Assembly (NCBI GenBank): GCA_039190895.1
Contig: JBCCXY010000137.1
Span: forward strand, 1-9,853
Direction of reading: 5' to 3'
Source of the DNA: Ovoidimarina sp039190895
Lineage (GTDB): Bacteria > Pseudomonadota > Alphaproteobacteria > Rhodobacterales > Rhodobacteraceae
DNA: 9,853 nt
The notes beneath the pieces are model-generated. The model was given only the letters and a program-made list of their open reading frames with translations. It was not told where the DNA came from and made no database searches. Shown here in pieces: positions 6,835 to 9,853 of this stretch. The translations under genes and the position numbers were made by a program. Each line of letters opens with the position of its first letter. Positions within the stretch are counted from its first letter, which is position 1.

Positions 6835-7839
6835 ATGGCAGAAGAAAATATCAACAACAAACAACTTTGGATGAAGTACGAGAAGTTGATGAAGAAAGAG
6901 GGCAACAAGGCGGATGGCGATCCGTCGAAGGGCCTTCCCTTCGCTTTCAACTACGATTCGTCCCCGGCGGGCGAGCATGTGTTCTACACGCACAAAACCA
7001 AGAAAAATCAGGACAAGCTGGGCAAGGAAGCCCGGGGCGCCGGCAAAGGCACGAAGGCCGCGTTCGGGCGGGTTTACATGGAAGGCAACATGGTTGTCTT
7101 CAAGTGTGATCGGTCCATCCCGAACATGCCGAAGAGCGTGAAGAACTTCTTCAAGACGATGAAGGTCAAGAAGAAGCTCCAGATCATCGACGAAGAAGGC
7201 GTGTCGACCGATGTCGCTGAGGAGGATGAAGAAAATCAGGCCCTCGATACCGCACAGGCGACCGAAGCTCCGGCGGAAGAAGCGACTGAGCCCACGGCGC
7301 GTGGCGGGGCCGAGCCCGGCGCGGAAGAGACCGATGGCGGCAACCAGGCAGCGGCGCATGAGGGCCGCATGGGCGACCTTGAGAAGATGGTCGACAAGTG
7401 GTTCGCCAAGGACAGCACCGCCAAGGGCGCGATGGCCGAGGCCAAGCAGATGATCGGCGCGAATGACGCCGACGGCGCAGACCGCAAGATAACCGAGGTC
7501 GAAGCGCTGCTCGACAAGATCGGCGATCCGGCGAAGATCGTTGATAAGGCGAAGGAGCTGAAGGACAAGATTGGCGATCCGGAAGACGACCGGGGCCGCA
7601 AGCTGACCGACGCGGTGCGGATGGCGGCGAAGCTGATGTCCAACAAAACCGTCAGCGACTTTGAGCGGGCGTCTGGCATGCTCGACAAGATCGAGGAGGC
7701 CGTCAAAAAGATGGGCGGCGCGGCCGGTGGCGGCGACGACTCGGCAGATCGCGAGAAGAAGCGGGAAGAGATCATGTCCAAGGTGAAGGACATCGGCAAA
7801 CAGGTCGAAGAGATGATGGCGAAGTACGGCATCACCTGA
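6835..7839 (+). CDS. Charged cytoplasmic protein of unknown function, basic N-domain and helical C-region
   Basis: A 334-residue protein that I do not recognise. There is no signal peptide or membrane helix. Residues 1-120 look globular and are very lysine-rich, with VFYTHKTKKNQDK (49-61) and FGRVYMEGNMVVFKCDRSI (77-95). Residues 121-178 are an acidic Glu/Ala/Thr linker. Residues 179-334 are helical and charged, with recurring LLDKIGDP (225-232), LKDKIGDP (242-249) and MLDKIEE (282-288), and a C-terminal coiled-coil-like segment (303-331). The ATG at 6835 has AGGA 8 nt upstream (6823-6826) and begins a sensible protein; the in-frame TTG at 6787 adds a poor extension. Lysine is almost always AAG and C-ending codons dominate, suggesting strong expression. 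It stands alone between a 123-nt leader and a strong terminator, so it is its own transcription unit. A T6SS-related role is possible from context only. Confidence 0.83.
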   Translation: MAEENINNKQLWMKYEKLMKKEGNKADGDPSKGLPFAFNYDSSPAGEHVFYTHKTKKNQDKLGKEARGAGKGTKAAFGRVYMEGNMVVFKCDRSIPNMPKSVKNFFKTMKVKKKLQIIDEEGVSTDVAEEDEENQALDTAQATEAPAEEATEPTARGGAEPGAEETDGGNQAAAHEGRMGDLEKMVDKWFAKDSTAKGAMAEAKQMIGANDADGADRKITEVEALLDKIGDPAKIVDKAKELKDKIGDPEDDRGRKLTDAVRMAAKLMSNKTVSDFERASGMLDKIEEAVKKMGGAAGGGDDSADREKKREEIMSKVKDIGKQVEEMMAKYGIT

Positions 7840-7861
7840 TTTCACGCCTGACAAGGCATCC

Positions 7862-7891
7862 AAAGGGCCGGTCCTTCGACCGGCCCTTTTT
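7862..7891 (+). terminator. Rho-independent terminator after the charged protein gene
   Basis: A perfect 12-bp stem, AAAGGGCCGGTC (7862-7873) with GACCGGCCCTTT (7878-7889), closes a CTTC tetraloop and runs into TTTTT (7887-7891). It lies 22 nt after the stop of the 6835-7839 gene. This is a strong intrinsic terminator ending that monocistronic unit. Confidence 0.93.
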
Positions 7892-7912
7892 CGCGTGACG
7901 CTGGGGAAAGGG

Positions 7913-7943
7913 CTGGCAAAGGCGGCCATTCCTCCCCTATGAT
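7913..7943 (+). promoter_or_regulatory. Candidate promoter for the lipoprotein gene
   Basis: TATGAT (7938-7943) matches the -10 consensus in five of six positions and lies 30 bases before the GTG start at 7974. The best -35 is CTGGCA (7913-7918, four of six) with a long 19-bp spacer. A promoter is expected here because a strong terminator separates this gene from the previous one. The -10 is convincing, the -35 weak. Confidence 0.38.
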
Positions 7944-7973
7944 TTCGCTAGAGGATCAAAACAGGGGTTTGGG

Positions 7974-8504
7974 GTGGATAAATCGGCAAAGACGCGCCAG
8001 CTCGGTCGGAAATTGTTGCTGACCGCCGCAATTGGGACCTTGCCGCTTGCGGGCTGTGTGCCGGAAGTCCCGGTTGAGGGCGCCCCCGGCGGAGCGACGG
8101 TTACCGTGAGCGCTCAGGAGGCTGATCTGTATCGTGCTGCGCGGTCTCAGCAGACGGCGGCTTCGGTGAACTCTTACCTCATCAGCTACTCGAATTCGGT
8201 GCTTGTGCCGTCGCTTTTGTCGAGCATGCCGGTCACGACACTGCGCCAAGTGGACCGGAGCCTTGCGGCACAAATCCCGGCGACAACGCTTGCAGCGTTG
8301 CCCGCCGCTGTCCGCAGCGCGTTGGGCGTCGGGGCCGCGGCGGCACCAAGACAGGCCGCGCCTGTTACGACAACGACGCGGACCACCCCAACGCGGCCCG
8401 CCGCGACGCGGTCGACGGGGGGTGACGATGATGACGACGACGATGGTGGCGGTGGCGAGTCCGGTGGTGGCGGATCTAGCCCGCCGGATGACGGATATTC
8501 CTGA
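7974..8504 (+). CDS. Small lipoprotein with Asp/Gly-rich C-terminal tail
   Basis: A 176-residue predicted lipoprotein of unknown function. Arg9 and Arg12-Lys13 precede a hydrophobic stretch (14-26) ending in the lipobox LAGC, making Cys28 the lipidated residue. Val29 and Pro30 follow, without the Asp at +2 that retains lipoproteins in the inner membrane of E. coli. Residues about 40-125 are Ala/Ser/Leu-rich and probably helical, with NSYLISYSNSVLVPSLLSSM (66-85). The tail is low complexity: Thr/Arg/Pro-rich (about 130-146), seven consecutive Asp, then Gly/Ser-rich and a final DDGYS. The GTG start has AGGGG (7963-7967) at good spacing, and no ATG lies in the right place. The acidic tail could bind cations such as calcium, but nothing shows this directly. 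The next gene starts 31 nt downstream on the same strand, so the two may be co-transcribed. Confidence 0.82.
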   Translation: MDKSAKTRQLGRKLLLTAAIGTLPLAGCVPEVPVEGAPGGATVTVSAQEADLYRAARSQQTAASVNSYLISYSNSVLVPSLLSSMPVTTLRQVDRSLAAQIPATTLAALPAAVRSALGVGAAAAPRQAAPVTTTTRTTPTRPAATRSTGGDDDDDDDGGGGESGGGGSSPPDDGYS

Positions 8505-8535
8505 TCCCTGACACGACGAAGTTGACCTGACGCCC

Positions 8536-9666
8536 GTGACCCCTGCCCGCCCGAAGCTGTCGGTCATCGTCAACAACCACAACTACCAGCAGTTCCTTCC
8601 GACGTGCCTCCAGAGCGTCCGGGATCAGACACGCGCGCCGGATGAGGTTATCGTCGTCGACGATGGCTCCACCGATGGCAGCCGGGCGTATCTGGCGGAG
8701 CAGTCTGACGTGACGGTGCTGTTGCAGGACAATCGGGGCCAAGCGGCGGCGTTCAATGCGGGGTTCGCGGCGGCCACGGGTGAGGCGATCCTGTTTCTGG
8801 ACGCCGATGACGCGCTGAAGCCCCATGCGCTGGAGACGATTGAGGCGCTGTGGACGGGGCGGCCGTCGATCCTGTGCTATCACCTCGACATGGTGGACGC
8901 CCGGGGGACGAAGCTGGGCCGCTATCCCATGACGCTGCCTGATGAGGACATGCTGCCGCGGCTGCTGAACGACCTGATGCTGCCGTTCATGCCCACCAGC
9001 GGAAACGTCTTCGCGCGCGAGGCTATTGAGTGGGCCTTCCCCCTGCCCGAGCCGCGCTGGAGGATCAGCGCGGACGCTCTGCTAATCCGAGCGGCGCTGC
9101 TGGTCGCGCCGATCCGGCTGGTGAACCAGACGCTGGCCGATTACCGCGTCCACGGCAGCAACAACTTCTTTCGCAACGATGTCACGCGCACGTGGCAGGC
9201 GCATCGGGGGCTGACCGACCTCGCAGATGTAGGGCTTGATCTGGCGCAGTTGGTGGAGCGGGCGCCCCGCTCTGTGCCAACGGAATATGCCGACCGCGTT
9301 CTGCGCGGCGTGCTGAACGTGCGGATGAAGACTCATGCGCTCGCCCCTGATCCCGTGGCGCTGCGGACGTTCCTGCGAAAGCTCCCCGCGCGCATTTTAC
9401 CGCCGCCAGTACGCTGGGCGCTGCAGCGGTCGCCACGCCTGCAGGAGGCCGTGATCCAGCCCAGCGCAGCTCCCGCATGGGCAAATCGGTCACGTTCTTC
9501 GGAACCCGTTGAGCCGAGAGGCCTGTTCTATGGCGCGCGCGACCGGGTTGAGCATGAGCGGACGCTTCTTACCGCGCCGGATTGGGCCTGGGTCGCGAAG
9601 CACCAGACCTATGTGCGGTCTGGTCCGGCGCCTGCGCGACGGTGTACGGCTTCTGGCCAAGGGTGA
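8536..9666 (+). CDS. Family 2 glycosyltransferase with a probably aberrant C-terminus
   Basis: A GT-A fold glycosyltransferase of family 2, transferring a sugar from a nucleotide-sugar donor, probably in polysaccharide, glycolipid or protein glycosylation; the acceptor cannot be read. The 376-residue frame has the N-terminal strand LSVIVNNHNYQQFL (8-21), VDDGSTDGS (41-49), NRGQAAAFNAGF (66-77) and the DxD-type metal-binding motif FLDADDA (87-93). The C-terminal half of the domain holds SADALLIRAALL and ADYRVHGSNNF, as in related enzymes. No membrane helix is evident. The GTG start at 8536 begins just before the conserved first strand and has only a weak ribosome site. From about residue 310 the sequence loses family character, and the last 18 or so codons (9611-9666) overlap the rplO fragment in another frame, so the true C-terminus was probably lost or replaced. 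Confidence 0.87.
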   Translation: MTPARPKLSVIVNNHNYQQFLPTCLQSVRDQTRAPDEVIVVDDGSTDGSRAYLAEQSDVTVLLQDNRGQAAAFNAGFAAATGEAILFLDADDALKPHALETIEALWTGRPSILCYHLDMVDARGTKLGRYPMTLPDEDMLPRLLNDLMLPFMPTSGNVFAREAIEWAFPLPEPRWRISADALLIRAALLVAPIRLVNQTLADYRVHGSNNFFRNDVTRTWQAHRGLTDLADVGLDLAQLVERAPRSVPTEYADRVLRGVLNVRMKTHALAPDPVALRTFLRKLPARILPPPVRWALQRSPRLQEAVIQPSAAPAWANRSRSSEPVEPRGLFYGARDRVEHERTLLTAPDWAWVAKHQTYVRSGPAPARRCTASGQG

Positions 9667-9784
9667 GATCACCACTGACGGGTTGAAGATCGCCGTCACC
9701 GGGGCCTCGAAGCCCGCGATTTCGGCGGTGGAAGCAAAAGGCGGCAGCCTCACGATTGCCGCCTCGCCGGCAGCCGAGGCTTGA
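9611..9784 (+). pseudogene. rplO: 3'-terminal fragment of ribosomal protein L15 gene
   Basis: This frame encodes 57 residues that match the C-terminal third of alphaproteobacterial L15: GLVRRLRDGVRLLAKGE (3-19), then VTGASKPAISAVEAKGGSLT (29-48) and a natural end in PAAEA. L15 is a 50S assembly protein of about 150-160 residues; the first 100 or so residues, including the Gly/Lys/Arg-rich N-terminus, are absent. The frame upstream of 9611 (from about 9455) does not resemble L15. No ribosome site suits the ATG at 9611. Since L15 is important for growth, a complete copy should exist elsewhere. The fragment overlaps the end of the glycosyltransferase frame in a different phase. The L15 assignment is from memory of the family pattern, but several conserved blocks agree. 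Confidence 0.78.
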
Positions 9785-9787
9785 CCC

Positions 9788-9804
9788 CGGCGTACCAGAC
9801 GCCG
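9788..9804 (+). other. Short hairpin downstream of the rplO fragment
   Basis: CGGCGT (9788-9793) pairs with ACGCCG (9799-9804) around the 5-base loop ACCAG, three bases after the stop codon of the rplO fragment. No T-run follows. It may be part of the original rplO 3' region carried along with the fragment. Confidence 0.4.
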
Positions 9805-9831
9805 ATATCGAAGAAGGCCCGGTAAACACGT

Positions 9832-9852
9832 CGCCGCCCATCCGTGGCGGCG
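9832..9852 (+). other. GC-rich hairpin at the window edge, possible terminator stem
   Basis: CGCCGCC (9832-9838) pairs perfectly with GGCGGCG (9846-9852) around a 7-base loop. A stem like this followed by T residues would be an intrinsic terminator, but the window ends one base later, so this cannot be judged. No coding region is recognised between 9785 and 9853. Confidence 0.45.
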
Positions 9853-9853
9853 G

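Noticed and set aside
6661..7929. A 422-codon reverse-strand ORF opposite the charged protein gene
   Set aside because: It runs antisense to a well-supported gene, crosses its terminator and has no recognisable domain; it reflects the lack of stops in complementary high-GC codons.
1..9853. CRISPR arrays, tRNA or rRNA genes, insertion sequences
   Set aside because: No regularly spaced direct repeats, cloverleaf sequences, rRNA motifs, transposase or terminal inverted repeats were seen.

Overview
This window looks like high-GC alphaproteobacterial chromosome, most likely Rhodobacterales (Roseobacter/Rhodobacter relatives). That placement is inference from codon and protein style and from a ribosomal protein L15 fragment of alphaproteobacterial type at the right edge.

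Layout. (1) 1-965, minus strand: tssA of a type VI secretion system (T6SS), cut at its 3' end by the window edge; the rest of that cluster presumably lies to the left. (2) 966-1196: divergent intergenic region. (3) 1197-4787, plus strand: a tightly packed set of five genes, three of whose four junctions are 4-nt overlaps. They encode a small secreted cysteine-containing protein, an ExbB/TolQ-type proton-channel subunit, two different ExbD/TolR-type subunits, and a long TonB/TolA-like protein whose C-terminus is a DUF4384-type domain rather than a TonB domain. (4) 4843-6711: a secreted two-domain protein, caspase-like (C14) plus a formylglycine-generating-enzyme (FGE/SUMF1-like) fold lacking the catalytic cysteines. 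(5) 6835-7839: a lysine- and glutamate-rich cytoplasmic protein of unknown function, followed by a textbook intrinsic terminator. (6) 7974-8504: a small lipoprotein with an Asp/Gly-rich tail. (7) 8536-9666: a family 2 glycosyltransferase whose reading frame runs out of frame into (8) a 3'-terminal fragment of rplO (L15), followed by two hairpins at the window edge.

How the parts may work together. ExbB, two ExbDs and a TonB-like protein with the SxxxH membrane motif form a complete proton-motive-force-driven envelope motor on paper. Its transducer ends in a domain I associate with T6SS accessory proteins, and the next gene carries a catalytically dead FGE domain like that of the T6SS regulator TagR. 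Next to tssA, the simplest reading is a proton-driven envelope sensing or regulatory module for the T6SS, possibly playing the part that TagQRST-PpkA plays in Pseudomonas. This is inference and the most interesting hypothesis in the window. The rplO fragment suggests that the right end is a rearrangement or island boundary.
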